From Erythrophleum ivorense (lineage: Eukaryota; Streptophyta; Magnoliopsida; Fabales; Fabaceae), in assembly GCA_026724425.1 (NCBI GenBank), contig JAIUCV010000402.1, positions 248,001 to 312,000 of the forward strand: DNA of 64,000 bases, given 5' to 3'. A program made the translations under genes and the position numbers. The stretch's first letter is position 1; each line of letters starts with the position of its first letter. This document shows positions 48,701 through 61,583 of this stretch, piece after piece. Below the pieces are notes generated by a model. That model worked only from the letters and a program-made list of their open reading frames with translations, searched no databases and was not told the origin of the DNA.

Positions 48701-51700
48701 ATGACATGTTTTATTAGTTAGGATTTAGTTTTGCCTATTGAAGGAATGCTGTACAGTTGTGTACTTTGATTTCTTAGGGTATCATCTGGGAAATAAAATT
48801 ACTATTAATTCATTGATTTATTGAGCTTTGTCTCTGTTGGAAATCACGTGATTAATAACATCTATAGCTAATTGATCACGTGATTATTGGCTGGGTTTTA
48901 CTATGGTTTTTTGGTCAACTTTCTAATTTTTTAATTTTTTAAATATCTATTGTTGGTTAATATCCCATGATTCTTGGGCATTTAGTGGACAAATTATTCA
49001 TAAGAATCACATGGGTTTTTCTTGGTCAATAGGCTGAGATCAAATACCTTTTTTTTTCTTTTCCCCTTAACTAATTTCGTACTTTTTGAGTCTTTATTTT
49101 TATTTATGTTCATGTTTGTTTCCTTTTAAGGGTGACCGGCTAAACCTTTTTGGCCTACATTCTCCTATAAATTGCAACCATTGCGTTCGAAATAAAATAA
49201 GAAATTTCAGAGTGAAATTCTTCACCCTCTCTTCAATGCCCCCCTTTCTCTCTCAAGCTCCTCTCTCTTTCCTCTCTCTACCCTTTTTGTTTTGGGTGTT
49301 ATCAACAAGACTTTGCAGGTGATATTAATTTCATATACAACTACTATATATATTCAAGGTTACCAACGTGCATAAGGTGACATATCCTTGAAAGCATCAA
49401 AAGAATACATGCATTTGAAGGTGATTGAACAAAAATGCATGCATACCTGAACAATAAACTTGCTAAAACGGGAGAGTGTCCAGCATGAAATACTTCGTAT
49501 CAGGGGAAACTTATCATCAAGAAGAGGGACAAGAAATGCCACAATCTACAAATGCAGAATAACAACTGATTTAATATTCTGAATTAGTGAATGAGCAATG
49601 GGAGTAATAAAGAATGTGAAGTTAAAGGAAACAAAAAAATGCATATGAGCATAAGAAAGAAATAAAGTAGATCACAGGAAAGCTAATTAATAAAATACTA
49701 TGTTTAAATGTTGTCAAACAAATAATTCACTTTGTTTAGGACGAATATGAAATTATAATTTACCCAAAAATTTAGCATAAGGGTATAACATCTATTGAAT
49801 TATTATTGGATGCATAAATATATTATGAAACAAAAGAATCACAATGACACAGAGCATTTTACTGAGCATGACCGGTTCAAGAAGCAATAAAATTTTTTGG
49901 AACAGAAGCAGCAATACTAAGGGATAAAACAATGATTATTAATATAAAATGGACTATGGGATTCAGCAAACTCTAGGTAGAGAAGGGAGAAAAAAATGTG
50001 CATAAACTTGTTCTAATCTCTAGACCACTAGAGTATTGATATCACAGCTATATATACTAAATATAACACAGCTTAATTAAATTCAAATCAAGTTAAGCTT
50101 TGCCCTTAGTTAAGTGTTCTGCTTCAAGATTAAGGTCATCAGAATCAACTATCAGAGACTACCTCTGGCAAATGAGGATATAGACCATTAATGCAACCTT
50201 CACCTATGGCACCAAGAGCCAAGACAGCAGCTTCCCTTTCTTTCCAAGCATCATCACCACTGGTTGACAACTTGGCCTGCACACCTTCTTAGAGATTAAG
50301 ACATATCCTTGGAATGGAATATCTTATGGAAAAATTGAATTCATATGATAGTCTATACCTAGAAGCAACTCATTGAAAAGCTCAGACCAAGTTAACTTAT
50401 GCACTCTGAGGTTAGCCAACAAAACTGAAGTTATTGCCATTAATGTCTTACATATGTTTATTTCTGTCCATTATCAGTGTCGCTACCCATACAGCGCCTT
50501 TTTAAAAAATTTATGAAGGAAGTTCACCAAGAACTCATTCCCTAGGCATTACGATAGTTCAAACCTTGTACTCATAAATGACAACAAGAAGTTTAATCAC
50601 CTGAACAATAGGCATCAATGTTGGAAGGATCTCATCTCCAAACACATTTGATAGAATGTCTAGAGCAGCTGCACTGCATTTCCGTAAATTCCATGTGTTG
50701 ACAACATCATCATCCTATCAATATTAAAAGTAAAAAAAAAAAAAATTAGGTCATGAAAGCAATTTTCCTATGATCTCATTCTCAGCTTTCAAAGGCTATG
50801 TGAACTCTAATCAGCAGAATCAAGTAACTTGAATAAGCAATCGCAAAAGCAAATATGTAATGACATACATCATCTTCCATAACATCTGATCCGTGGAGTC
50901 TTGATACATGAAATCGAGGTTTAAGATCCTGCATTCCAAAATATATAAAATATTGAGATTATAAAAGTGATTGTCCGAAACCAAAGGAAACATAGCAACT
51001 CCAACACCCCCCCCCCCCCCCAAAAAAACCAAAAAAAAAAAACAAGACTTCAAACCTGGTCTCGATCAGGTAGGGAACCATCTTCCTGCAAGAAACAATG
51101 TAAAAAGGAATGAATCCATGTAACCTAAAATAACAAGGTTTAATTGAGAGTAATCTACAAGCACTAATTTATCCAGGAGAAAACCTCAGCTTCAACAAGT
51201 GATTCATCATCATCTGCATAAACCATGTTTGACAACAATACCTACAAAGATGCAACAGATAAGCTTAGAAAATTACAAATCTCTCAACTTAAAACATATA
51301 TAAAAGAAAATAAGTATAACTAGAATTACAGGAATAAGACGAGGCAAGAACTCCCTCAAGTTTTCTGGAGGTAGTTGAGCATCACAATAAGCAGACCTGC
51401 AAGCATAATTATAATTTTTCTTTTGGAAAAGAAAAAGAAAAAAAAAATGATTTGTATGATGCAAAAGCTCCTAGGATTTAAAATAAAGTAGACAGAATTT
51501 CAATTCACCAAAAAAAAAAAAGTAGACAGAATTTCAGCATTGCTTTATTTTTAAAATTTGCATAAGATTGATGATTATAGAAACAGGAAATTGTCCTAAT
51601 ACACTATCAGATAAACTGGGGTAACATTAGACAAACCTCATTCCTTATTGGACAACAATCTCAGACATAAGTTTAAAATAAAAGTACATGTAGCTCGACT

Positions 51701-54700
51701 ACTTAATAGGTTTGTTATTGGAATGGCTTGGACAGGTTAGAAAAATTCATCAGGCTGGCTACTACAGCAGACCAAGGTACTAAAGTGATTTGAACCTAAA
51801 ATAGTCTAAGGATGATATTGAAAGCAAAGGTTCAAACTCACGGACCAGATTTGTAATATTTCCGTACTAGTGTCATATAAAGTATATTCCACCTGAGGAT
51901 AAATAGTCCTTCCTCCGCCCCCCACCCCACAAAATAACTGCACACAGATTGAATACAAGTTCCTGGTGTTCATACTATTGTCTACTAAAATAGTACCAAA
52001 ATTCACAGGCTTCAAGAGCCACTTCATCATCTCTGTCCTTGTTGACTTGTAACATGTACTCAATTACATTCCTCAGATGTGGCTGCATTATTGTTAACAA
52101 TTGAATCAGACGAGAGGGAATTAGAGAGGGGGAGAAAAAAACAAATATGCTGCGATAAAGAGTAGCAAAATGGAAAGACTAAGCAGGATTCAACCAGTTT
52201 AATGGGCTATATTATAGCGCCCCCCCCCCCCCCCAAAAAAAAAGAGAGGTAACCAATTAACGAAGCAAAATTATAATGAACCTGGACAAGATTCCCACCT
52301 CTAAGAAAGACGGGCAGACTTCAATTAGCTGAACAAATGCTGCACAAACCTAGTCATCAGTGGCAACCAGAAGGATGGATTCAATATTGATCATAATCTC
52401 ATAATAGCATCCCACAGCCAAGTCTACTGATCAACCATTGCATTGGCGCAACCAGTTAGTGGCAGTTTCTTGAACTATGGATGAATCAGAAAAACTTCTT
52501 TTATCCAGCAGTCCAAAAAATGCCAACCAGACTGTTGTACCGGTGCAACCAAATGTATTAGTTGCTCAATAGACTTGGCCAGAAACCTACTCCTATAGTG
52601 TTAGCTTAGTAAATCATGACACTACCAAGCGGAAACAATATGTCTTGAGCAAAAGAAAATAGAAATATAAAGTAACACAACAATCCTCATCCAGCAGTAA
52701 CAACTAGTAGAAGGGGAAAGAGATTGCAGCTCTCAAACAAAAATGTTGTTTCTCAGTAACAAGCAGCAATAACTCCAGAAAACTGATAAAGACCAAATTC
52801 CCAACCACAATAAGTTTTCCAAAATCAAAAGAACAACAGAAAAATGTCAAGAGTCTAATCTTGACTTGATTTTTTTTTTAAATGACTATATTTTTTTTTA
52901 AATGAAGTAATACAATATTGGTTAAAAAAATTAGAAAATTCAGGAAACACAAAGATGAGGCCCAAGGGGAAGGCCTTACCTTCAACAACCAGCAATTCAA
53001 ACCAGTAAAAATTACATTAATCAGGGAAGAAATTAATTGGCAATAATGCATTACTTAAAATTTTTTTATTTTGGTGTTACTAGCCCAAAGAAACTAAGAC
53101 AACAAGTACTCACCAATTTCCGAACTTCTGCAGCAGGGTCGTTTGCAAGAATAAACAAGCCCTGAAGATATTGATCCATGGATACGTACAATGCCTACCA
53201 AAGAGTATCTTAGATTATCACTATCAATTCCAAACATTAATATATTGCATCCCAAGAACTGAGGTGATAGATTCTCCTCATATACTTACAGAAGGCATCA
53301 ACATAATGTACTGATTTACAGAACCCAATGAAAGCTTTCTTAGTGAAGCATGAGGTGACTGGAAAAACTGAAACAAAAAGGAAATAAACACATAAAGAAA
53401 TAGTTGGAGGATACAGTTAAAAAGGGAGATGCAGGATAACAATATTATAAGATAATACATATGTTACCCGAAATAATCTGGGCAGAAATATGTTAATAGG
53501 CCGTTCTGCTAACCCAGGTATGTCTGAATCAAGTACTTGGGGAATATCCTCACAAATCTGTATTGCACAGTAACAATGAAAGTTTTAAAAAGATGTATAT
53601 GTTATATAATATTGTGAAATTATAAGAGTACCAGTTACTGAGGCTCGAATATCTCCAGCCAGTTTTAATTTCCAGCCCATAAAACACACCAGCAGAGCTT
53701 ATAGTTAATTAAGTTTAAATGTTTTGGGGTAATTAAGAGGATCGGTTACTCACATTATTCCGCATTTTTGGTGAACTTTGGACATGCCCACAGAGCTTTG
53801 AGTTGATAAAGTTTAAAAGGTTTTGGCAGGAGTAAGGAGGGTAGAGAGTTGTGGCAACGTGCTTATTCTTAGGTATTATTTGGTTTAAGTGGAAAACTCA
53901 GATTTTTAAGTGAAAACCTTTACCTTTAAACTTGCTTTGTTACAGAATTCTTTCCATGGCTTCTCTTTGGTGCTTAGCTCATGATTTCTGATAGAACCCT
54001 CTGGTATTTTCTTAGCTTAATCAAGTAAGGTATCCAACAATCCTACCAGTGTATGAATCTAGGCAGAATTGAGGAATACAGCAGAAAGAAAAACAGCAAA
54101 ACGGTAAAATATCAGCCACTATTCAATGAAACAGGAGAAAAAATAGAAGTAGTAAAGATAGGTCACTAGCTTTCGAGAGGTTAGGTCTCTCCCCTGAAGT
54201 CCCTTCAGAAGATTCTCTTGCCCCTTCCTCAGGTCCAGGCTCCATGATATTCCAACAACCCCCCCCCCCCAAAAAAAAAACCTTTCTCTCTCTTCCAGCT
54301 CACCCACCCAAACTTTCGGTGTCAGAGTTAGTTATCAGGCCTTAATTCATTTTCTACTCTCCTGGCCACCTCACCTCTATTGGCTTTTCTAGAATATACC
54401 AATGTATCAGCTGCTGGACTATTACTCTGAGGCCCAACTTTCCCTTTATCTTTCCTTATTTCTTCAATTATAGGTCTTAGTGGCAGTAGAGATAGCAAGC
54501 CCATCAGTTTCCTATAAGGTATATCCTTTGTAAATATGCAGAGGGAGAGGAAAAAACTTCTACATAAACGTCTTACGTGTTTTGACTTTATTATTTGTGT
54601 TGCCATCTCTAAGGAAGGTATTTTATTCTCCTTTTCCTTGTTTTTCTTCTTTTATTCAAAAACCAGGATGTAATGTTCCCTTCCCTGTGTAGAGCTCCAT

Positions 54701-56383
54701 AGGGTAACCCCGTAGCAACAACAAAATTTTGTTACAGCCAAGTAATGACATCAAACAGTATGTACTGATTAAAACCATAAATTGCATAGAATAGAGCTAT
54801 AGCAATTACAGGTGAAGCCTTAGAACATAATGACAAAATCCTTACATTTTAAAAGATACTATTTTATCTCCAAAAGCAAACTTAAGCATATTTTACTGAC
54901 TCAACAATGCAGAGCATACCTTGGATAGAGCATCCATAGCACCTTCCATGTGGTTTAGATCATTACTGTCCAAGAAATTTACAAGAGCTTGCAACAACTC
55001 GGGCCACCCCAAAACTCCTCCTAGTTGAACAACAACACTAATAATCGTTCCCACTGTAGACCTGATGTGCCTATCTGCTGCTCCAAGACAAGGCAACAAC
55101 TCCGATTTCACATATTGCTGGTATGCAGGAAGCATAGATTTATATGTGGTTTTTAGGTTATTCTTCAGAAATAAGCCTGCAGCCTGCCGAATCTCAACTG
55201 ACTTTCCCTGTTCAAAAGCCAAATTTTAAGTGCAGCATAATTATTAGCCCAAGGCCTAGAGCTCCATCAGCATGTAGATGCTAGACACATGTACTGGTAC
55301 ACAATGTATCTACCAAAAATTTAATGACCAGATCACACTTTACATTTCCACATGCAAATAGTCATAAACATATTTGCAAGCAACGCCATACAGATTATCC
55401 ATTTAAATCATTTTAAGATATTCGATATATACTTGTCTCTTTCAAAATGATATCATGTACCAATTCGTAAATGCAAAATGAGGAAATTGATTAATGCCCT
55501 TGGCCAAAAGTTACGATGCATACAAGTGCACATCACAGTCCTCAAGAGTGAGTTTGCCACTGGTTATGATATCTCCAGCTCAATTCGATGGCCCATCCTA
55601 GGTGAAGAACTATGGATAAAATGACCGACAATAAAAATTAAACTTTTGAGTTTTATTCCCACGAGAGTATATCCTCAATGAAACCGCCAAGCATTTTATA
55701 TTTATGGTTATCTTTTCTTAGGAAGCATTTAGCATCAGCTTCATCAGTCTAAAATCTAATTATAATAAATTAAAGTTATATACCCTATGTCATCGACTCA
55801 ATAAACCCAATCAGAAACGTAATCAAGATAGCGCCCCTAATTCCAGAGTTAAATCTCCCATGGAACTAAAACAACATAATGCGACCCTCGCTTTTACACT
55901 GCTGCTGATTATATCAGGAAGGAATTTCCATACCTTCGATATCAAGGCAGCCACTGGGTATAAGAAATTAAAAAAGACAGCATAAAATAACTGGTAATTG
56001 CTTTGTGAAGTCCAGAGAAGCAAAGCATACATCAAGAACACCTCAAACTCAAATCAAACAAGTACTTGATAAAATAATGAACTCATATTTCATGAAAGAA
56101 AAAGCCATCCTGATGGAGCCGAAACTACCAAGATATATGCCTGTTATTGAAACGACTACTAAATCCACTCTACGGCGGTACAGTGGCAATTGCTTATTAC
56201 CTCAGCACGTGCAAGTATGAAAGCAAGATAATTGTTCAAGTCAGGCAACTGAGAGTAGCGCTGGAGTTGCTGCCAAATCAGAGACTTATCAGCGGATGAA
56301 GAAGGAGAAATCTGCTGCTCCAACAATCCACAGATCTCCTTGAAGCCCTCTTCTTGGGGCTGCCACGAAGCAGTCGCCGCCAT
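42374..56383 (-). CDS. TRN1: Transportin-1 (karyopherin beta-2), 29 exons, 891 aa
   Basis: Coding order: 56383-56201, 55207-54920, 53557-53468, 53367-53290, 53194-53114, 52349-52299, 52082-51997, 51396-51330, 51241-51185, 51085-51056, 50928-50869, 50714-50601, 50276-50163, 49545-49447, 48351-48226, 48123-48049, 47928-47857, 47695-47585, 46855-46772, 45959-45852, 45579-45478, 45319-45257, 45174-45100, 44454-44383, 44309-44185, 43141-43090, 43013-42945, 42863-42804, 42457-42374. All junctions are GT-AG and in frame (2676 nt). The protein carries PY-NLS cargo such as hnRNP-type RNA-binding proteins through nuclear pores and releases it on RanGTP. It starts MAATASWQPQEEGFKEI and ends LEPPVKDKLSKYQV, like Arabidopsis TRN1, and is built of HEAT repeats throughout. 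The acidic H8 loop (about 316-362, with DDDDD at 356-360) spans exons 9-12. FPLIRSISCWTLSRF and AITLGRLAWVCPELV are strongly conserved repeats. At exon 26 the junction gives LSIIRDDIEKED, where homologs usually have SMVRDD. Confidence 0.96.
42726..42754. repeat. (TG)n microsatellite in transportin intron 28
   Basis: Fourteen TG units about 50 bp after the donor of exon 28 in transcript order, (CA)n on the coding strand. Intronic CA repeats close to a donor can influence splicing in animals; no plant evidence is claimed. Confidence 0.95.
43297..43315. repeat. C10A9 tract in transportin intron 25
   Basis: Ten C followed by nine A on +; T(9)G(10) on the transcribed sense strand. One of four such tracts, all in introns of this gene. 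Confidence 0.9.
48600..49320. mobile_element. LTR-retrotransposon-like insertion in transportin intron 14
   Basis: Intron 14 is unusually long (48352-49446). Inside it, TGTTGGAAATCACGTGATT at about 48836 resembles an LTR start, and the stretch to GTTATCAACAAGACTTTGCA at about 49318 has an LTR-like layout: AT-rich body, then TATAAATTGCAACC and a C/T-rich leader. The word GACTTTG occurs near 48628 and again near 49311, so two related pieces may be present. No coding part and no clean 5-bp target duplication is visible, so a solo LTR or TRIM fragment is likely but unproven. Confidence 0.35.
51007..51042. repeat. C15A7 and A12 tract in transportin intron 10
   Basis: Fifteen C then seven A, a CC and twelve A on +. 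On the sense strand this is a long T run followed by 15 G, placed 13 bp after the exon 10 donor. Confidence 0.9.
52220..52243. repeat. C15A9 tract in transportin intron 6
   Basis: Fifteen C then nine A on +, T(9)G(15) on the sense strand, about 55 bp from the exon 6 donor. Confidence 0.9.
54259..54280. repeat. C12A10 tract in transportin intron 2
   Basis: Twelve C then ten A on +, T(10)G(12) on the sense strand, within the 1.36-kb intron 2 that also carries other repeat-like sequence. Confidence 0.9.
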
Positions 56384-58424
56384 GTTTAGCGGATTCCGAC
56401 AAGGAACGACTTGAACTTCAATTGAATTTAAGAGAGCGAGAGGTTTGAGGGATTTTGGTGGGCAGAGCAGAGGCGCAGGGACGAGCCTTTTTAAATAAAA
56501 TAGCAGCGATTCTTGCCTGCAATTCCAACAGGGTGACTCGCGTATTTGGGTTTCTCGTTTGCAGGGTAGGGATGTCCATGGAGCTTGGACTTCCAAACTT
56601 TTTCTTCCGTAAATTAATTAAAAATTAAATGCTGGACGAAGGAGGCCCATATCCATTACTTGCCCCAATTGCCATTGACATGATTACTTCGTTGCTTTTT
56701 ATGTATGTATTTTTGAACCTAAATCTTTTTCCCACTCTGTAAGCCACTACTAATTTAATTAGCTCAAATGTGCACTTTTCATGTCATTAGGAGAGTATTA
56801 CAAGAGAAAGTTAAATTTTAAAAAAGAATAAGAAAAACTTTCAGCTCATATCTGGTTAATGAAAAGGTTAGCAACCTGTTCAACAATTTTCTTTATTTTT
56901 TCAAGGATAAAACTTAAGTATAATTTTCTATATTTATATTATTACATTTTCCAATAATAACATTATAAGTGGATGAATTTGGTAGACAAAACTATTATTT
57001 TTACAATTCAATATTCTATGATTGAGTCTTTTAAAAAAAAATGTTTACATATATTTTCATTAAAAAAACTTAATGTAAAGAACTATAAAATATAATCCTT
57101 TTTTTCATAGTGTACGCAATGGGAGAAAACTAAATATGTATGTCTCAAATTAATTAAAAATTAACCAATGACGAAAGATTTGTAAATACCATGCATTATC
57201 AGATTTTCATGATAATTTTAAATTATAGTTATTCCTCACCCATAGTAAATCTTGGTACTGGCGTTCCAAAAAAATATAACAAATTTGCTATTCAGAAATA
57301 TCTAGGATGGGACACTTTCAGAACCCATCTTATTACAATTATAGGTAATGGTAAATTCAATCGAACTTAGCACTAACGCTACGCCACTAAGGTTTTGTTT
57401 GAAATTTCGAGCCCAGAAACGCTAGAATCCTTACTCATCTCTTTCCTCCAATTCCAGATTGTATACACTAATTGCACTTCATTACACATCTTCAACGGGT
57501 TAGGGCTAAGCTTTATTGAATCTCAAAATTCCTAAAGGTTTTAAAGAAAATAGCTAATTTTGCAAGTTCCAATGCCGTCCTATTGTTGCAAGAACACTGA
57601 GATGCCAGACCACTACATTTTGTTCACACTCAAGCTGTATTGCAATCATGGGACTGTCTTGCTCTTGACTTCTAACGTTCCATCCGGCAGCTTTCACATT
57701 TCATCGTTCATAGCCCAAAAAGCCTGAGCCATTGACTCAACATGACATGAGAAGAACATGACAAGTTCAAACGTGGGGTTTTATGATACCATCCATCAGA
57801 GGCAATTTATTTGAATTACATCACCACGGGTCGCAGAATCCTAGGAATCAATCAATGGAGCAGAATAGATCAGATAAATTGATATGGAAATAACCGAAAA
57901 ATAGTCCCCACGATCCAGGACACAGAAATACAGATCCTTGGATAAATTGAAGTAAGACTAGTGAAATGTGCTCCAAGGTTCTATGATACTATTCTCAATA
58001 GCATATCCGGAGTTCTGGACACAGACACAAGATGACATATGATAATTCATTGATGATGATGATTATGTTCAATGATCTATGCTTTGCAGTACCTAAAAAT
58101 ATTAGAATTGGGCATGGTATAAGCCAAATGGTCCATTCTTATGCTTCACATTTGATATCCTCATTTTTCCTTTTCCGCAGCCTGCACATGGAAACAGGTC
58201 AAGGATGCACGTAAGAGATAGAGTGACAGATGTCAGTAAAAACATTATTCTATTAAAATTCTGCCAACAATATCAACGCAGCAAAAATAATGATATCCAG
58301 TTCATTAACATTAACAAACACTTAAATATATTATCGCAATTACATCTTAAAATTATTAGTAATGTATTATTTATATTGTCCTAATTCTGCTTATGACAAG
58401 TTTGATGTAAATTATTTTTTTATA
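56384..58424. other. Transportin promoter and intergenic DNA
   Basis: Sequence just upstream of the ATG is GC-moderate 5'UTR; the region beyond 56600 is AT-rich. On - near 58185 a CAG acceptor-like site precedes GCTGCGGAAAAGGAAAAATGA (A-A-E-K-E-K-stop), which could be a lost last exon, but nothing upstream supports it. Confidence 0.4.
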
Positions 58425-61400
58425 GCCGGTCCCAAGCTCAGAAAAAAGAGGAGGGTTGTATTAGATAATCGACAACCAACGTAAAACTTTGTCGAATCTT
58501 TATGACATGGACAATCGATGTATTAGATATAATGATAGGTCGTTGCTCGGAAGTAACGCACTGTATAACTTGAATATAGTGACAAATGAGCAAAAGCCGC
58601 TGCATCGACGCTTAGGTGCAGTAAAAAATAAGTAAGGGTTCTCATATTTTCGTAAACGGATATGGGTAAAGAAGCTAGATCACGAGAGCAGGATTCGTTT
58701 TAGAACTTGGAATATAGATACACTTACGGGTAAATCAATGAAAATAGTAGATACTATGATTAAGAGAACGATTAATTTTATGTGTTTACAAGAAACTAAA
58801 TGAGTAAGAAAAAAAGCTAAAGAATTAGACATTTCAGATTTTAAACTTTAGTATACTGGTAAGGCTAAATTTGGAAATGGAATAGGTATAATTGTAGATA
58901 AGTTTTGAAAAAATGCTATAATTGATGTAAAAATGTTAGGAAATAGAATTATTGCATTAAACTTTGTAGTGGAAAGAAAATTTTTAATGTGATTAGTGCT
59001 TATGCACCACAAATAGGGTTAGAAGAATACCACGAAGTAAAGTTCTAGAAAGATTTAGAATGTTTAATTCAGGAAATACCATTAGGAGAAAAGATTCTTC
59101 TAGGAGGGAATCTAAATGGTCATATGAGAAGTGTATCTTCAGGTTATGAAGGTGTTCATGTAAGACATGATACAGGAGAAGCAAATGCAGAGGGTAAAAC
59201 TATTCTAAACTTTTTATTAGCGTTCAATTTTATACTAACTAACACTTGTTTTAGAAAGCGTGAGGAATATTTTATCACGTACAAAAGTGAAAGGGTATGT
59301 TCTCAAATTAATTTCTTTCTTATAAAGAAATCGGATAAAAAACTTTGCATTGATTGCAAGGTTATACCTGAAGAGAGTTTAACTACTCAGTATAAAGTTT
59401 TGGTTATAGATGAAATAGTTAAGAAGAGAATAAAAAGCAAAGGCGAAAATAAAGTGTTAAAGACTAAGTAGTTGCAACTAAAAAGGGATAAAGAAAAGAA
59501 TTTGCAGAGAGTAATTGTAGAGGAAGGACCTTGGAAAATACAAGGAAGTGCTAACGATATGTGGAATGGAATGACTAAAGAGAGGAGGAAGGTGGCAAAG
59601 GAAATATTAGGTGAATCAACAAGTTTTGGACCTAAGGATAAAGAATTTTGGTTGTGGGATACAAGCGTACAAGATAAGGTTAAAGTTAAAAGGGAATGTT
59701 ATAAAGTGTGGTCGTTAGACAAGAGTAATGAAAATTAGAAAAAATATAAGATAGCTAAGAAAGACACTAAGAAGGCAATGAGCGAAGCGAGAGCGAAGAC
59801 ATTTGATAGGTTATACCAATCTTTAAATACTAAAATTGGAGAAAGAAGTATTTACAAGTTAGCTAAAAGTAGGGAAAGAAAAACAAGAAACGTGGACCGA
59901 GTGAAATGCATCAATGATGAAGAAGGGAAAGTGTTGGTCACGGAACAAAATATCAAAAAACGATGAAAATGTTATTTTCATAGGCTTTTTAATGAAGGTC
60001 ATGAGATTTTATTGCAATCGAATAGGCTAGACACTAGAAAAGAGGATCAAAATTATACTTTTATCGTAAAATTCGTGAGGTAGAGATAAAAGAAGCAGTA
60101 AAGCAAATGGAGAATGGCAAAGCAGTCAAACAGGATAATATACCCATTAAAGTATGGAAAGGTTTAGAAGTGAAAGGTATAAGTTAGCTCACAAAGTTAT
60201 TTAATGAAATTATGATATCTAAGAGAATGTCAGACGAGTGGAGAAGAAATACTTTAATCCCTATTCATAAGAGTAAAGAAGACATTCAAAATTGTGCAAA
60301 TTATAAAAAAATTAATCTCATGAGTCATATTATGAAATTATAAGAAAGAGTAATTGAGCGAAAATTAAGAAAAGAGACTCAAGTTATAGAGAATCAATTT
60401 GGTTTTATACTAGAAAAATCAACTATGGAAGCAATATACTTTTTGCGAAGATTAATAGAGAGATATCGAGAGAATTTAAGAGATTAACATATGGTGTTTA
60501 TTGATTTGGAAAAAGCATATGATAGAGTGTCAAGAGAGGTTCTAAGAAAGGTTTTGGAAAAAGAAAAAGAGTTCGTATAATTTATATTCGAACAATCCAA
60601 TATATATATGATAAAATTACAACTAGTGTAATAACAAAAGATTGACTTATAGAAGATTTTTTGATAACTATTAGTCTACATCAAGAATTAACTCTAAGCC
60701 CTTGTCTTTTTAATTTAGTCTTGAATGTGCTTACTAAATATATCCAAGAACCGGTGACACAATGCATACTTTTTGCAAATAATATTATCCTAGTTGAAAA
60801 ATCAAGTGAGGAAATGAATGAGAAGTTGAAGAGGTGGAAATTAGCTTTGGATGCTCATGGATTTCATTTGAGTAGAAGTAAAACGGAGTATATAAAGTGT
60901 AAATTTAGTAAGAGACATACCACTTCTCGCGTAAAAGTAAAAATTGGAGAACATATCATATCACAAGTTACACAATTTAAGTATCTTGGATCCATCATAC
61001 AACATAACAGAGAAATAGAAGAAGATGTAAAACATAAGATTCAAGCGGGGTGGATGAAATGGAAGAGTGCTTCAGGTGTTATTTGTAATAGAAGAATACC
61101 ATTCAAACTTAAGGGTAAATTCTACCGCACAGTTATAAGACCTGCAATGTTGTATGGAACTGAGTGTTGGACAATAAAAAATCAACAAGAAAATAAGTTC
61201 AATGTTACAGAAATGAAAATGTTGCGTTAGACGAGTGGGCACACTAGACGAGATAGGATTAGAAATGAATGTATTAGAAAAAAGGTGGAAGTCACACCTA
61301 TTGTAAAAAAGATTATAGAATCGAGACTTAGATAGTTTTATTATATGGGGAGGAGACCTATAGAAGTTCCAGTTATGAGAGCAGATAAGATGGAGAATAA

Positions 61401-61583
61401 TCAAATAATTAGAGGTAAAGGAAAATAAAAAAAATTACAAAAAAATTATTAAAAAAGATTTAGATTTAAATAGTTTGTTTAAATATATAATTTATAATAA
61501 GTACTTATGGCGTCAATAAATCCATGTAGTGGACCTCACTTAGTGAAAAAAAAAACTTTGTTATTGTTATTGTTATTGTTGTA
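58425..61583 (+). mobile_element. RTE-type LINE, near full length but dead
   Basis: The start resembles the plant RTE 5' end (GCCGGTCCCAAGCTCAG at 58425). From about 58697 the frames read RFRTWNIDTLTGKSMKI and INFMCLQETK, the AP-type endonuclease start; ILLGGNLNGHM at about 59096-59128 is the endonuclease G-x-(D/N)-(L/F)-N box. Reverse transcriptase follows: MENGKAVKQDNIPIKVWKG (60105), MVFIDLEKAYDRV (60489), HQELTLSPCLFNLVLNVLT (60679), ILFANNIILVEKS (60769) and FKYLGSIIQ (60978). The catalytic box, normally FADD, is FANN, so both aspartates are asparagine. At least seven stops and frameshifts interrupt it. It ends with GGACCTCACTTAGTG, an A tract and (TTATTG)n, the microsatellite tail typical of RTE. 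It is unrelated to the L1-type LINE near the left edge and lacks RNase H. Confidence 0.92.

Noticed and set aside
58993..59184. 63-codon minus ORF inside the LINE
   Set aside because: Antisense of LINE endonuclease sequence.
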